From: Leishmania infantum JPCM5
Lineage: Eukaryota > Euglenozoa > Kinetoplastea > Trypanosomatida > Trypanosomatidae
Direction of reading: 5' to 3'
Assembly: GCF_000002875.2 (NCBI RefSeq)
Contig: NC_009420.2
Coordinates: 2,084,951 to 2,148,950 of the forward strand
DNA length: 64,000 bases
In this document: positions 1 through 8,653 of the stretch, piece after piece
Numbering within the stretch: the stretch's first letter is position 1
Layout: every line of letters starts with the position of its first letter
Notes under the pieces: generated by a model
Seen by the model: the letters and a program-made list of their open reading frames with translations, nothing else
The model's database searches: none
Told to the model about the DNA's origin: nothing
Translations under genes and position numbers: made by a program

Positions 1-723
1 CGCGCGCGTAATGTACACCCACATTGATCCGAAGCGGAGCAGGTGACTCCCGTAGCCCGGTACCAGCGTGACGCGCGCGTCGACGTCCGCGCTTGCGGCG
101 ACGTCGTCTGACAGCGGCGATGGCGTATCACCCCACACCGTCTTCTGCTCGTCCTGCACGGTGATCGGCTTCAAGCCCAGGTTTCGGATACGCTGCCCAC
201 GCGGTTGACGACCCATCCAGTCCACGATCATCGCGAACTCCTGCGAGGATGAGCGCACCTCCAGTGTCGTGACGAAGGTGTTTTTGATGGCGTGCCACAT
301 AACTGACTTCTGCGCTGTGAAGAAGTCCCACAGAATGGAAAGGAGGAAGACGGCAACGGCAAGCGTCGTCGCTTGCTTGCTTCCGAAGGTGCTGCTACTA
401 GGTCCAGCCTTCCCGTCTTCACCGCTGTGGCGTTCTTGGTCCGATGACTTTTCAGTAGAAGGGCCGCCACCACCCAGCTGTTGCTGCCGTGCACGTCGTC
501 TTTCCTTGCCGCGCCGCGGCTGTGCGTCGCTGCTGTCTGTCCGGTCGCCCCCCACGTTTCCGGTGTGACGGTAAAGGAGCGCAACGAGCCCCGCCGGGGG
601 CGTGAGGAGGTCGGACGGGTTCGGCATGCCAAAGCGCCTCCTTGCAATGCGCAGCGCGAAGGAGCTGTGTGGCCACACCGGCGCCCGGATGCACCGCGCG
701 GCCACGTGCCCGTGCCGCTGCAT
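1..723 (-). CDS. BCS1: BCS1-like mitochondrial AAA ATPase, N-terminal part (cut by window edge)
   Basis: The frame stays open from an ATG at 723 to the left edge, so only about 241 N-terminal residues are visible and the AAA+ ATPase domain lies outside. Counting from a second in-frame ATG at 627, a hydrophobic segment lies at about residues 87-104, followed by TTLEVRSSSQEF and IVDWM at 120-138 and by VPGYGSHLLRFGSMWVYITR at 189-208. This order (one membrane helix, then the BCS1_N domain with its PGxGxH-like motif) is typical of BCS1, the inner-membrane chaperone that inserts the Rieske protein into complex III. The extra residues from the 723 start are Arg-rich and could help mitochondrial import; either ATG may be used. 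A trypanosomatid BCS1-like paralogue with another client cannot be excluded. Confidence 0.75.
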   Translation of the reverse strand, partial: MQRHGHVAARCIRAPVWPHSSFALRIARRRFGMPNPSDLLTPPAGLVALLYRHTGNVGGDRTDSSDAQPRRGKERRRARQQQLGGGGPSTEKSSDQERHSGEDGKAGPSSSTFGSKQATTLAVAVFLLSILWDFFTAQKSVMWHAIKNTFVTTLEVRSSSQEFAMIVDWMGRQPRGQRIRNLGLKPITVQDEQKTVWGDTPSPLSDDVAASADVDARVTLVPGYGSHLLRFGSMWVYITRA

Positions 724-1048
724 GCGCGTCTTCGATCACGTATGCGTGAGACTCGTTGTGTGGAGGGGTGTCTCGGCACGCTCTCTGCGCGCGAGCGTGC
801 TAGCGCTCAACGAACAGGGGGCTAAAAAAGAGAGGAAAGGGAAAGACAGAGCGGCTGTGGTGATGATGTGGTGGAGGATTGAGGTGCATAGATTTAGGTT
901 AGGTTTTCGCAAAAAAAAAGAGAACGAGGTTGTCCTCATACGCGACTAGCGCGAGGCGTGAGACAAGCACGAACGGTGGAACACCCAGCAACTTCCACAT
1001 CAGAGACTGACTTTGCTTTCCGCATCGGCTTACCCCTTCGCCGACGCC
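724..1048. other. Intergenic spacer, BCS1-like 5' side / SelD 3' side
   Basis: About 325 bases without a supported gene. It holds a short A run near 909-918 and mixed purine-rich sequence on the plus strand, which reads as pyrimidine-rich on the transcribed strand and would fit a splice acceptor region for the BCS1-like mRNA. No RNA gene is apparent. Confidence 0.6.
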
Positions 1049-2245
1049 TCACACCTCTACAATTTCATACCCGTCCTTGAGGCGAGCGTAAACACCATCG
1101 ACGACGTTGGCGGCGCGATCCTCCACATGCCCGACAATCCACGACGGACACCCGCCATCGATCGCCGTGAGCTCCGCGCAGAACGCCTCGGCTGCGGTGG
1201 TGCTCGGGAACGCCACCAGCAGCCCGCCGCTCGTCTCGGCCGAGTACCCTTCGAGGAGGCGGTACTTGTCGTTCATCCGCTTCGAGGCGGCGACGGCGGT
1301 CTTGAACATCGGCAGCCGTTCCAGTACGAGGCAGAGCGAGCGCGGTGCATCGCCGACGGTCTGCGCTGCTCCAAAGTTGTTCGCGTGCCCCAGAATGCCA
1401 AAGCCGGTCACGTCGGTGGCCCCGTGTGCGCCGTGCTTCCGCATCAGCCGAGCCCCTTCGCGGTTCAGACGCCGCATGCTATCCGTGGCCATGTTGTACA
1501 GCTCCTCGATCTCTTCGGGGGAGATGTGCCCTGCAATGGCCTCTTCGTACAGCGGCGAGGGCCGCAGCAGCCACTGCTTGAGATTCACTGCAACCTGGCA
1601 CCCCAGCGGCTTCGTCAGCACCAAGATGTCCCCGGCGCACAAGAGCCCTGCTGGCCGCACCATTTCCGCTTCGGACACGACGGCCATGGCCACCCCGCCA
1701 ATCAGCGGCCACGGGTTCATGACCGTCTGCCCGCCTGTCACCGTCGTCGTCGCCAGCCGCGCCCGCTCCGCAAAGCCCTTCATGATTTCGCGCGTCGTAA
1801 TCAGGCGTTCATGCTCGTCCATCTCGGTGCTGGCCGCGAGCAGCATCAGCATTGTATCACAATCCGGGATGCCCATGCTGTACAGGTCTGACAAGACGTT
1901 TGCAGCCCCGATCTGACCCTGCAGGAACGGGTCTGACACACTGGGGAAGAAGAAGTCCGTGGTGGAGACGAGGAACAGAGCCTCACCTTTGCGGTTTGTG
2001 TGGTGCAGCGGCACAATGCTGCAGTCCATGCCGACGTCCTTCTGCCCAGGCGTTGTCGAGAGTTCCTGCAGCAGGGCTAGCAGCTTTGGCTGTGGCAGTT
2101 TGCAGCTGCACCCCTTCAGGCGTGTGTAGTCGGTGAGCTGGAACTCAGCAGGGAGGCCCAGTGAGACGGGGTCGAAACGCGGCTTTTTGAGATCGGCCGT
2201 CCCGTTCGACTCTCCTGCGGAGGACTGCGGTCGCTTGTGGGGCAT
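1049..2245 (-). CDS. SELD: Selenophosphate synthetase (SelD/SPS2)
   Basis: A 398-residue protein that makes selenophosphate, the selenium donor for selenocysteine, from selenide and ATP. The N-terminal catalytic loop reads GCSCK at residues 45-49. Cys46 sits at the position of E. coli Cys17 and Lys49 at that of Lys20, so this is a cysteine and not a selenocysteine form. The rest matches the two-domain AIR-synthase-like fold, with motifs such as TDFFFP, ATDVTGFGILGHA and SAETSGGLLVAF. The frame stays open upstream to about 2692, but that part translates a CA repeat and pyrimidine tracts. The ATG at 2245 (MPHKRPQ) gives the usual family length and lies just after a good splice acceptor. PSTK of the same pathway lies at 49779-51119. 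Confidence 0.95.
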   Translation of the reverse strand: MPHKRPQSSAGESNGTADLKKPRFDPVSLGLPAEFQLTDYTRLKGCSCKLPQPKLLALLQELSTTPGQKDVGMDCSIVPLHHTNRKGEALFLVSTTDFFFPSVSDPFLQGQIGAANVLSDLYSMGIPDCDTMLMLLAASTEMDEHERLITTREIMKGFAERARLATTTVTGGQTVMNPWPLIGGVAMAVVSEAEMVRPAGLLCAGDILVLTKPLGCQVAVNLKQWLLRPSPLYEEAIAGHISPEEIEELYNMATDSMRRLNREGARLMRKHGAHGATDVTGFGILGHANNFGAAQTVGDAPRSLCLVLERLPMFKTAVAASKRMNDKYRLLEGYSAETSGGLLVAFPSTTAAEAFCAELTAIDGGCPSWIVGHVEDRAANVVDGVYARLKDGYEIVEV

Positions 2246-2278
2246 GAAGGGGGTGAGGGTGCCTGCGGCTTCTCCACG

Positions 2279-2324
2279 CTTCGCAAAACAGAACAACAGT
2301 AACAACACACACAGAAAAAAAAAA
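2279..2324 (-). promoter_or_regulatory. Predicted spliced-leader acceptor for SelD
   Basis: On the minus strand a T-rich tract (2285-2324, including about 10 consecutive T) runs into GCGAAG, with the AG at 2279-2280. This would leave a 33-nt 5' UTR with no ATG before the start at 2245. Prediction from sequence only. Confidence 0.45.
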
Positions 2325-2672
2325 TCGGGCACCCTCACAGAGCGGAGGGCTCTGTCAAGCGGTAGAAGCAGGGGACAAGAAGCGGAGGTGGGGAGAGATG
2401 CATCCTGAAGGAGGCAGTGTAGACAGCATGGTGGGTATCTGTTGAGGGTGTCGTCCTGCGCAGATTGACAAGCGCACCACGTCATATTCCCCGTTTTGCG
2501 CCGCCGCCACGAGGGAGCCGTGCACTTAGCCGATAGTGCGGCGAGCTTCTCCACAACCCTGCTGAAGGTACTTGTTTTTTGTTTGATGTGAGTGGGGGAG
2601 GATTTCTCATTATTATTGCCACCACCGCGCGGTGGCGGCGAGCATCCATACCAAAGTCTGCACCAGCTACAA

Positions 2673-2695
2673 ACACACACACACACACACACACA
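2673..2695. repeat. CA microsatellite
   Basis: About 11 uninterrupted AC dinucleotides in the SelD/SF1 spacer. CA/TG tracts of this kind recur in most gaps of the window. Confidence 0.95.
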
Positions 2696-2746
2696 ACATG
2701 CCCCCAGCTGCTTCCATTCAGGCAGTGGCCGTGGCAGAGCAGAGGC

Positions 2747-3616
2747 CTACAGGTCTTCAAGGAACTCGTTCAGCTCGGTGTCTTCCTCTTCCACTGGTGA
2801 CTCCTCCCGCTCCCGTTTGCGACCCTTCTCCGCTCCCGTCTCGTCCTCGCCCGCAGCAGCACCACCAGCTGCAGCCGCCTTCTCCGCGGCTGCCTTCTTC
2901 CGCTTCTCCGCCGCCGTCATCCACGTGCGCGGGTCGTAGCGGCCGTCCACCTGGGCCATTCGGCGGCGGTTGTTCTCGCGGAACTCGACAGCCTCCGGCT
3001 CATCGGACAGGATCCACTCAATGCGCTCCGCGGCTGTTTGCAGATCCTCTTCCGTGGTGGCGGTGATGCGCACGTGTGGGTCCTCCAGCGCCATGGCCGC
3101 TGCATTCGGGTTCGTGTCCTTTAGCGGATTGGTGATGCCTCGCCCGACCAGTACAATGTGACAATTTGTCTCCTTCTCCAGCTGTTGATGCACCAAACCA
3201 CGCGGCCCGATGAGAGCACCGTAGTCGCCCGTCTCGATCTGCTCCGCTGTGAAGTAGATGCGACGATTGATGTCCTTGGACTTGTTGGCCGCGTACTCGG
3301 CCCGCTCCACGTAGGTGCGCAGCAACTTGCTAATGTCGTCCATGACGCGCAGTCGCTTTTCCATCACCACGTTCTCAGGTGTGTTGGTGCGATTGCCGCT
3401 TGCGTCGTACTCCGGTTCCAGCGGGATGTTGCGGAAATAGGCAGCGCACGTGTTGGTGGCGAGCATGCGCTGCATATCATTCGCCAGCACGCGAAGGAGA
3501 AAGGCGCGCAGAAACTGTCCATCTTCGTGCATGAGGGCCTCGGAAGGGACGTAGCTCGGCACTTGCAAGTTCGTGTAGCGCGACTCGCTCCACCGGGATG
3601 CGGTCTCCTTCGGCAT
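2747..3616 (-). CDS. SF1: SF1/branch-point-binding protein-like KH domain splicing factor
   Basis: A 289-residue protein. Residues about 63-100 (PLEPEYDASGNRTNT...) match the SF1/BBP segment just before the KH domain (EPxYxxxGxRxNT in other eukaryotes). The KH domain spans about 115-205 with the GPRG loop at 137-140, followed by an SF1-like variable loop. SF1 binds the intron branch point and works with U2AF; in trypanosomatids this serves mainly spliced-leader trans-splicing. The C-terminus has an Ala/Lys-rich helix (about 232-255) and an acidic tail (EEEDTELNEFLEDL). I see no CCHC zinc knuckle and no proline-rich tail. The ATG at 3616 (MPKETAS) starts the conserved region; longer upstream frames translate CT repeats. 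Confidence 0.85.
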   Translation of the reverse strand: MPKETASRWSESRYTNLQVPSYVPSEALMHEDGQFLRAFLLRVLANDMQRMLATNTCAAYFRNIPLEPEYDASGNRTNTPENVVMEKRLRVMDDISKLLRTYVERAEYAANKSKDINRRIYFTAEQIETGDYGALIGPRGLVHQQLEKETNCHIVLVGRGITNPLKDTNPNAAAMALEDPHVRITATTEEDLQTAAERIEWILSDEPEAVEFRENNRRRMAQVDGRYDPRTWMTAAEKRKKAAAEKAAAAGGAAAGEDETGAEKGRKREREESPVEEEDTELNEFLEDL

Positions 3617-4105
3617 AGGTGTGATTGTGCAGAGAGAGAGAGAAAGGGGAGAGGTGCACCGTCGCGTGCTTCCTGGTGGGAGTACAAGCACACACAAACG
3701 CGATGCGTGGCGATAAAGAGGTGAGGGGGACAACAAAAAGGAGAATGGACGAGAATGGGGCAGTGCGCGACTGGGCCGTCAACCGTGGAGAAGCCCATCG
3801 ATAACAGAGCAACACGTTTGGTTTGAGTGGCTCGCTCCCTCTTTGGGCACAGACACATGCCAAACGACACAACAGTCCGTGCCAGCTGGCGTGCTGCCGC
3901 ACAATCACTGAGCGCACTTGGTCACATGCTCCAACTGCACGCGTGCTTTCTTCTTTTTTTTTGCTTTTAATTTGCTCGTCGAATGGCCTTGAGTCCAGCG
4001 CACGTTGCGTTCCCTTCAGGTAAGAAAGTGCGCAGACGTGAGGGCGGCGGAACTAGAAACGTGTTCGCCCTCAACCACTCACACGTGCAACCAAAGGTCA
4101 TGGCA
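3617..4105. other. Intergenic spacer between SF1-like and TylF-like genes
   Basis: Noncoding. It contains an AG repeat (about 3632-3644, a CT tract on the transcribed strand) close to the SF1-like start and an A/T-rich stretch around 3950-3972. No clear AG follows the CT tract before the ATG at 3616, so the acceptor probably lies further upstream, after 3665. Confidence 0.6.
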
Positions 4106-5266
4106 TCACTGACAGGCGGTACTGTGTGTAACGTCGCCACCGTCTCTGGAAACAGCGAACCAGACGGCATTGTCGTCGACGTCGTCAATGTGCGGAGACG
4201 CAGCCCCCCACTTCGCCATGTACTCGTCGACGGCCTCACGACAACCTTGCCAGTAGTGATAATCATCGACCTGCACGATGCGATGGGGACAAGGGCGGAC
4301 GTCCACACCGCTATCGTCCGCCGTGCGACGGCGCATCACTGGCACAAGAAGCTCCAGTGCCGTGCGCGTGGAAGCGTACCAGTCGGCGTCGATGTGAAGA
4401 AGTGCAATGCCGTCTCGTTGGACGTCTCTGCGCGACAGCAGCTGCGCTGGTATGGAGTCGGTAAATAGCCCCTCAATCACCACAAGTCGGTCCTCGACCG
4501 AAAAGTGTCGCGCGAGCTGCCGCACGTGCGCCGCCGGCGAACGGCACGTGCCGGCTCCCCACGACGGCGTCGCCTCGTCTCGGCTCCGCAATGGGCTGAG
4601 CTGCGAGGGAGACGATGCACCGACAGGGGCGCTGGCAAGGCAGTCTTTCGCGGTGGGAGGCGGCATACCGGTGAAACTGTCGAGGGCGAAAACACGCCTT
4701 TTCGGCGATGTACCAGTGCCGCTTGAAGCCTCTGCCTCCGCCAGAACAACGGCCATCAGTACGGCTGACCCACCGCCTGCAGTCCCGCACTCCACGACAT
4801 GCCCGGCGTCCCCGCTCGCGCTGCTTTTCGCGTCCAGGCGTGCAAGACGGTCAGTCGCCTGGTAGAGATGCAGAAGTCGAGGCCACGTCAGCATTGTTGA
4901 GTCTAGCAGGGCGTCGAAGAGAAGGGCGAACAGCGGGCATTGCTTTCGAACCTCTGTCGGCGGCGCCAAGAGGAGCCGCGCGGTGTCGTTGATTTGATGC
5001 AGCAGTGTCTGTGCCTCGTGATGGTGGGGATGGAGACGCAGCTCTTCCAGCAGGCTCTGACGCGCAGCTAGCAGGTTGCCCTTCTCCTTGTCGAAGAGGA
5101 AGCACAGAGCACGCGCGTAGTCTATTCCTTGCACGGTACACGACGCGGCCTTGAGCTCGTTGAGCCGAGGAAGCGCCGCCGCAATCCGTCCCTGATGGAT
5201 GTCGCGAAGACACTTCTCCACTGTCGCGGCGGCTACGGCGCAGCAGAGGGGTGCCGTGCGCCACAT
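4106..5266 (-). CDS. TylF/MycF-type SAM-dependent methyltransferase with N-terminal TPR-like helices
   Basis: A 386-residue protein. The C-terminal half is a class I methyltransferase of the TylF (macrocin O-methyltransferase) family: SAM-binding ECGTAGGGSA at about 159-168, FALDSFTGMP at 193-202, the metal/substrate motif HIDADWY at 291-297, and VDDYHYW followed by GCREAVDEY at 333-349. Residues about 15-95 look like two or three TPR-type helical hairpins. The enzyme probably O-methylates a small molecule or glycan; the substrate is unknown. The frame is open upstream to 5509 but begins with TTG there. A possible ATG at 5428 lies before a strong pyrimidine tract and CAG acceptor, so the ATG at 5266 is preferred. 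The family is mostly bacterial, so ancient transfer is possible. Confidence 0.8.
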   Translation of the reverse strand: MWRTAPLCCAVAAATVEKCLRDIHQGRIAAALPRLNELKAASCTVQGIDYARALCFLFDKEKGNLLAARQSLLEELRLHPHHHEAQTLLHQINDTARLLLAPPTEVRKQCPLFALLFDALLDSTMLTWPRLLHLYQATDRLARLDAKSSASGDAGHVVECGTAGGGSAVLMAVVLAEAEASSGTGTSPKRRVFALDSFTGMPPPTAKDCLASAPVGASSPSQLSPLRSRDEATPSWGAGTCRSPAAHVRQLARHFSVEDRLVVIEGLFTDSIPAQLLSRRDVQRDGIALLHIDADWYASTRTALELLVPVMRRRTADDSGVDVRPCPHRIVQVDDYHYWQGCREAVDEYMAKWGAASPHIDDVDDNAVWFAVSRDGGDVTHSTACQ

Positions 5267-6061
5267 CCAGGATGTCGCGCCCTGGTGGGCAGCTCGGTGG
5301 ATGCGGAAAGGGAGACGGGGGGGGGAGAGGCGCTGCACACACGCGTAGATGAAAGGGATAAGGAGAGGCGTAGAAAGAGCGAGAGGTGACGTTGCCGATG
5401 TGCCGCTCGACCGCAGCTGACGTGCCATGTAAGATGCGCCAAGAAGGAGGAAAAGCAAAGATCTAACCGTGCGCAGTGCCCAAACACTGTAGAGAGAGAA
5501 ATTGGCCAACGCAGGCGCTCATCACAGAAAGCCGCCGTCCCGTTGAATGCATGGCCACCAGGCGATGAGGTTCGCGCCCACGTGACGACGCGCATGCGCG
5601 CTCTCATGTACCCACGTACACAGAGCTCTTAGAAATTTCTTGCTTCCTTGTTGTTTGAAAGATCGCCTGTCACGACAGCGTCAGGGATAGTGTACATCTA
5701 ATAGGATGCCACCGGGGCGCAAAAAATGAGACCTGAACAACCCCCTCCCTCCCCCACACACGGGAGATCGACGGGCGGACGCGTTCGAGGGGGAGGGGTG
5801 GAGTAGGAGAATTTGAGATGCGAGTTGGACGCCGTGGCAGAGCTGGCCTCCCCACACATCTGTTTTTCTCTCTCTCTCTCGGCGCTGCAGGGACAGCTCG
5901 GCATCTGTCCTCGGAGCAAGAGCAAAACACGAAGGCAATAGAAAAGAGGCACATGAAAAGGAGAGAGAGAAAAGTCAATTTTCGAATCTATTTTGTCGTT
6001 ACTGCTGTTGCTCGGGGAGCTGCGCGTTGCCGCATGCACGGCGCCTGCAGAGACAGCCCAG
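5267..6061. other. Intergenic spacer between TylF-like and UBX genes
   Basis: Noncoding, with several pyrimidine tracts on the transcribed strand near the left end, a TC repeat (5866-5880 on the plus strand) and a G-rich stretch around 5735-5815. No RNA gene recognised. Confidence 0.6.
5333..5395 (-). promoter_or_regulatory. Predicted spliced-leader acceptor for TylF-like gene
   Basis: A pyrimidine-rich tract on the minus strand ends in GTGTGCAG, with the AG at 5333-5334. The following 66 nt contain no ATG before the chosen start at 5266. Confidence 0.45.
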
Positions 6062-7909
6062 TCACGCCTGCTTCATCAATTTCACCATGAGCGTGCAGCT
6101 CTTCTCCACGCCCAGGCTTGCAAAAGTGCGCTGGTGCTCATTCCACTCTTGCTTCAGCGGAAAGGCTTGGCACAGCTCGTATCGGACTTCCCGGAAGCTT
6201 GGCGCGGCGGCGACGAACTCTTCGCGCAAGGAGGCCACCGTGTCTTCCGGGGCCATGTGCAGCGTGATCTTCTGTCCATCGGGGAGGCGTATGAGAACGG
6301 CAATGAGGTTGCCCACGAACATGGAACTGACCGCGCCGGAAGCCGCCGTTACGGGCGAAGCAGATTGATGCTGCTGCTGCTGCTGCGCCACTCTTCGACG
6401 ATACGCAGCCTCGGCAGCGCTGACATGCTTGATTGTTTCCAAAGCTCGGGGCGCCGACGCGCTAGATGCGCCGGTTGCCCCCACTCCCATAAACGCTGCC
6501 ACACCGTCGCGCACGGAGAGCAGCTGACCGCTCGCGGTCACTTTTTGTGCCGGAACCTTCTTCAGGAACTTCTCTACACTGATAGGGGTGTAGCCGATAT
6601 TCTTCTGTTCGTCGAGCGTGTGAACTCGCTCCGGGCTTCTGCCGGGGTTCTGCGGTGCCGCACCAAGTCGCCGGCCACCTTCCTTTGGGAACAGCGGTCC
6701 TGCATTCGCTTGGGAAGCGGCCTCATTACCATATGCGGCGCCGGCACGAACTGTTTCGCACGTCTCGCCGGTGCGGTCCACCACCTCGATGGGAAAGCCG
6801 TCTGGGTACCTTTCCTTGAATTCGTAAGGGTAAAAGCCCTCGATGAGATCATCCAGGAAGGCGTCGCACAGTGCCCAGCCGTACGGGCGGAAGGGCCCTT
6901 GATTCACGCAAATGCCGTTCTTGTAAACGACGACGCGCACAACATCGCGCTCGCGGATGCCGGCCTGGTTTCCCTGCTTGAAAACGCCTTTCCAGCCGAC
7001 GTAATCGGATAGAATGCGCGCGTTCTTGGTGAGCAGCTCCATGTCCACGGAGCTGACAGAGTATCGACGACATGGTGGCTGCAGGGACGAGCCTGCGACA
7101 GCAGAGGCGGCTTGGCGGTTACCCGGCAAACCGCCGACCCTCTGGGGACTGAAGAGAGCGATGTCGGGCCGCGCCGTATTCACAAAGTGCGTCGGTCCCT
7201 TCTTCTCCGTCGCCTTGGCACCGTCGCCGGTGCTGCCGTCTGTGAAATCACCGCTGAAAAGATCGACCTTTACGGCGCGTGACGGTGCTGGCGGCGAGTT
7301 CGACGGTGAGGCTTGGGTGTCGTCAGTCACTTTCCCGGCGCGGTTGTGCGGTGACAGCGGGTGATTGTTTTTAGCGCCGGATGCGCATGCGTGTGCCACC
7401 TCCATCTCTCGCAGCTCCGCTTCTAGGAGTTCTTTCTCGTCGTAGAGAGTCAACACCGCCGTCTCCGCCTCCTCACGCAGCTGACGTTCTCGCTGATACT
7501 TGTCGTTGAGTTGGCGGTACTTGGCATGCAGTTCTTTCAGTTCCGCCTGATACGCCTTGTGCTGCGACTCCAAGTCCTTGAGTCGTGCCGCCATGGCGGT
7601 GACAAGGATGTCACTGTTGGAGTTGCTGCCGGAGCGCACCCGCGTGCGGAGCTGGCGCGCAAATGGCTCCTTGTCCGTGTCGGTGCCTCCGGGTACCGCA
7701 CCCGAGTTTGATGGCCGGTCCACCGACGACGGTGACGCGCGGCGTTGGCGAAGTACATCTTGCAGCAGCTCTCTCCGTGTGGCATCGTCGAGCACGTCTG
7801 GAGAAAGCAAAAGCGAGTCTGAGAGGCCGCCGTCCTTCTTTGGTGGGCTCGCTCTAAAGAGCTGCGGCGAGCCTGACGGCTTCGATGTACGCCGGCGACC
7901 GTTGTTCAT
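6062..7909 (-). CDS. Coiled-coil, SEP and UBX domain protein (UBXN11-like)
   Basis: A 615-residue protein. A long charged coiled coil spans about 105-172. A SEP domain follows at about 324-384 (VVYKNGICVNQGPFRPY, then LDDLIEGFYP and VVDRTGE). A UBX ubiquitin-like domain sits at the C-terminus, about 535-612 (IRLPDGQKITLHM to LGVEKSCTLMVKL). A Gln-rich tract (QQQQQHQ) precedes the UBX domain. The order coiled coil, SEP, UBX fits UBXN11 better than p47/UBXN2, which starts with a UBA domain. SEP-UBX proteins act as adaptors of the p97/VCP unfoldase, so a role in ubiquitin-dependent or membrane-linked disassembly is likely. The ATG at 7909 is used because the open frame upstream crosses a pyrimidine tract and acceptor. 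Confidence 0.85.
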   Translation of the reverse strand: MNNGRRRTSKPSGSPQLFRASPPKKDGGLSDSLLLSPDVLDDATRRELLQDVLRQRRASPSSVDRPSNSGAVPGGTDTDKEPFARQLRTRVRSGSNSNSDILVTAMAARLKDLESQHKAYQAELKELHAKYRQLNDKYQRERQLREEAETAVLTLYDEKELLEAELREMEVAHACASGAKNNHPLSPHNRAGKVTDDTQASPSNSPPAPSRAVKVDLFSGDFTDGSTGDGAKATEKKGPTHFVNTARPDIALFSPQRVGGLPGNRQAASAVAGSSLQPPCRRYSVSSVDMELLTKNARILSDYVGWKGVFKQGNQAGIRERDVVRVVVYKNGICVNQGPFRPYGWALCDAFLDDLIEGFYPYEFKERYPDGFPIEVVDRTGETCETVRAGAAYGNEAASQANAGPLFPKEGGRRLGAAPQNPGRSPERVHTLDEQKNIGYTPISVEKFLKKVPAQKVTASGQLLSVRDGVAAFMGVGATGASSASAPRALETIKHVSAAEAAYRRRVAQQQQQHQSASPVTAASGAVSSMFVGNLIAVLIRLPDGQKITLHMAPEDTVASLREEFVAAAPSFREVRYELCQAFPLKQEWNEHQRTFASLGVEKSCTLMVKLMKQA

Positions 7910-8653
7910 GCTACCGAAACTAAGGAAAGTGCATGAAAAAAAAACAAGCAAGAGAGAGAGAGAGACGGTGAGGACAGCAGAGAAGCGTGAGACCGGAAGG
8001 CAAGCAGTGACCCACTCCATAAACGGACCCTGCCTTTCTTTTCAAGCAAGGTTTTCGACGATACAGCGGCGTGCCCATGTACCGCTTCTGTCCTTGATGG
8101 TTGGCGTTGCCATGCCCGGAAGGGAAGAAAGAAGAGATGCGAGAGGGAGAGAAGGCAAGCAGAGAAGTGAGGAGATGTGTGTGGGCAGCGAGTACATGCG
8201 TGAAACACAAGACCGCAGAAAGGAAGCCTTTATACTCAACGTCACCCTGTTGGCGCACGCGCGAAAAAAAAAAGGCCGGCTGCATCATGTGAGGGGCCTG
8301 CAAGAAGGTCGAGCAACCTTGGCGGCGCTGCGCTCCCTCGCTATCGTCACAGTAGCTCCACACTTGTGATAAACACACACACACACGCACGGACGACTCT
8401 TTTATTCTTTCGCGTTTGCTTTTCGAGCGTGTGTTTGACGAGCAGATCAGCGGCGTGTGGTATCCGAGGAGCACCCGAGCTCCTCCTCCTTTCTCCGCGC
8501 CTTGGTGGGGAACCGGTGGGTGTGGAAAAGAGAAGTACGGAGAGCGGCCCACGACGCACATACACATATATATATATATATGTGCACCCGGGCTGGCGCC
8601 GAGGCCCTGCAGCAGCTGCACATTGGTACGTTGCCTCTGCGACGCCAAAGGCG
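7910..8653. other. Intergenic spacer between UBX and MRH genes
   Basis: Noncoding, with an AG repeat (7953-7967), a CA tract (8373-8386) and a TA tract (8566-8581). The frames crossing it translate only low-complexity sequence. Confidence 0.65.
7920..7968 (-). promoter_or_regulatory. Predicted spliced-leader acceptor for UBX gene
   Basis: On the minus strand a CT repeat and T run lead into CTTTCCTTAG, with the AG at 7920-7921. This leaves a 10-nt leader before the ATG at 7909. Confidence 0.45.

Larger units (their letters stand above)
2246..2746. other. Intergenic spacer between SelD and SF1-like gene
   Basis: Noncoding. It contains the SelD splice-acceptor region near its left end and a CA microsatellite at 2673-2695. 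The open frame that crosses it is the unused upstream extension of SelD. No RNA gene is seen. Confidence 0.7.

Noticed and set aside
1013..1916. Long plus-strand frames over SelD
   Set aside because: Antisense shadows of a clearly assigned gene; no motifs.
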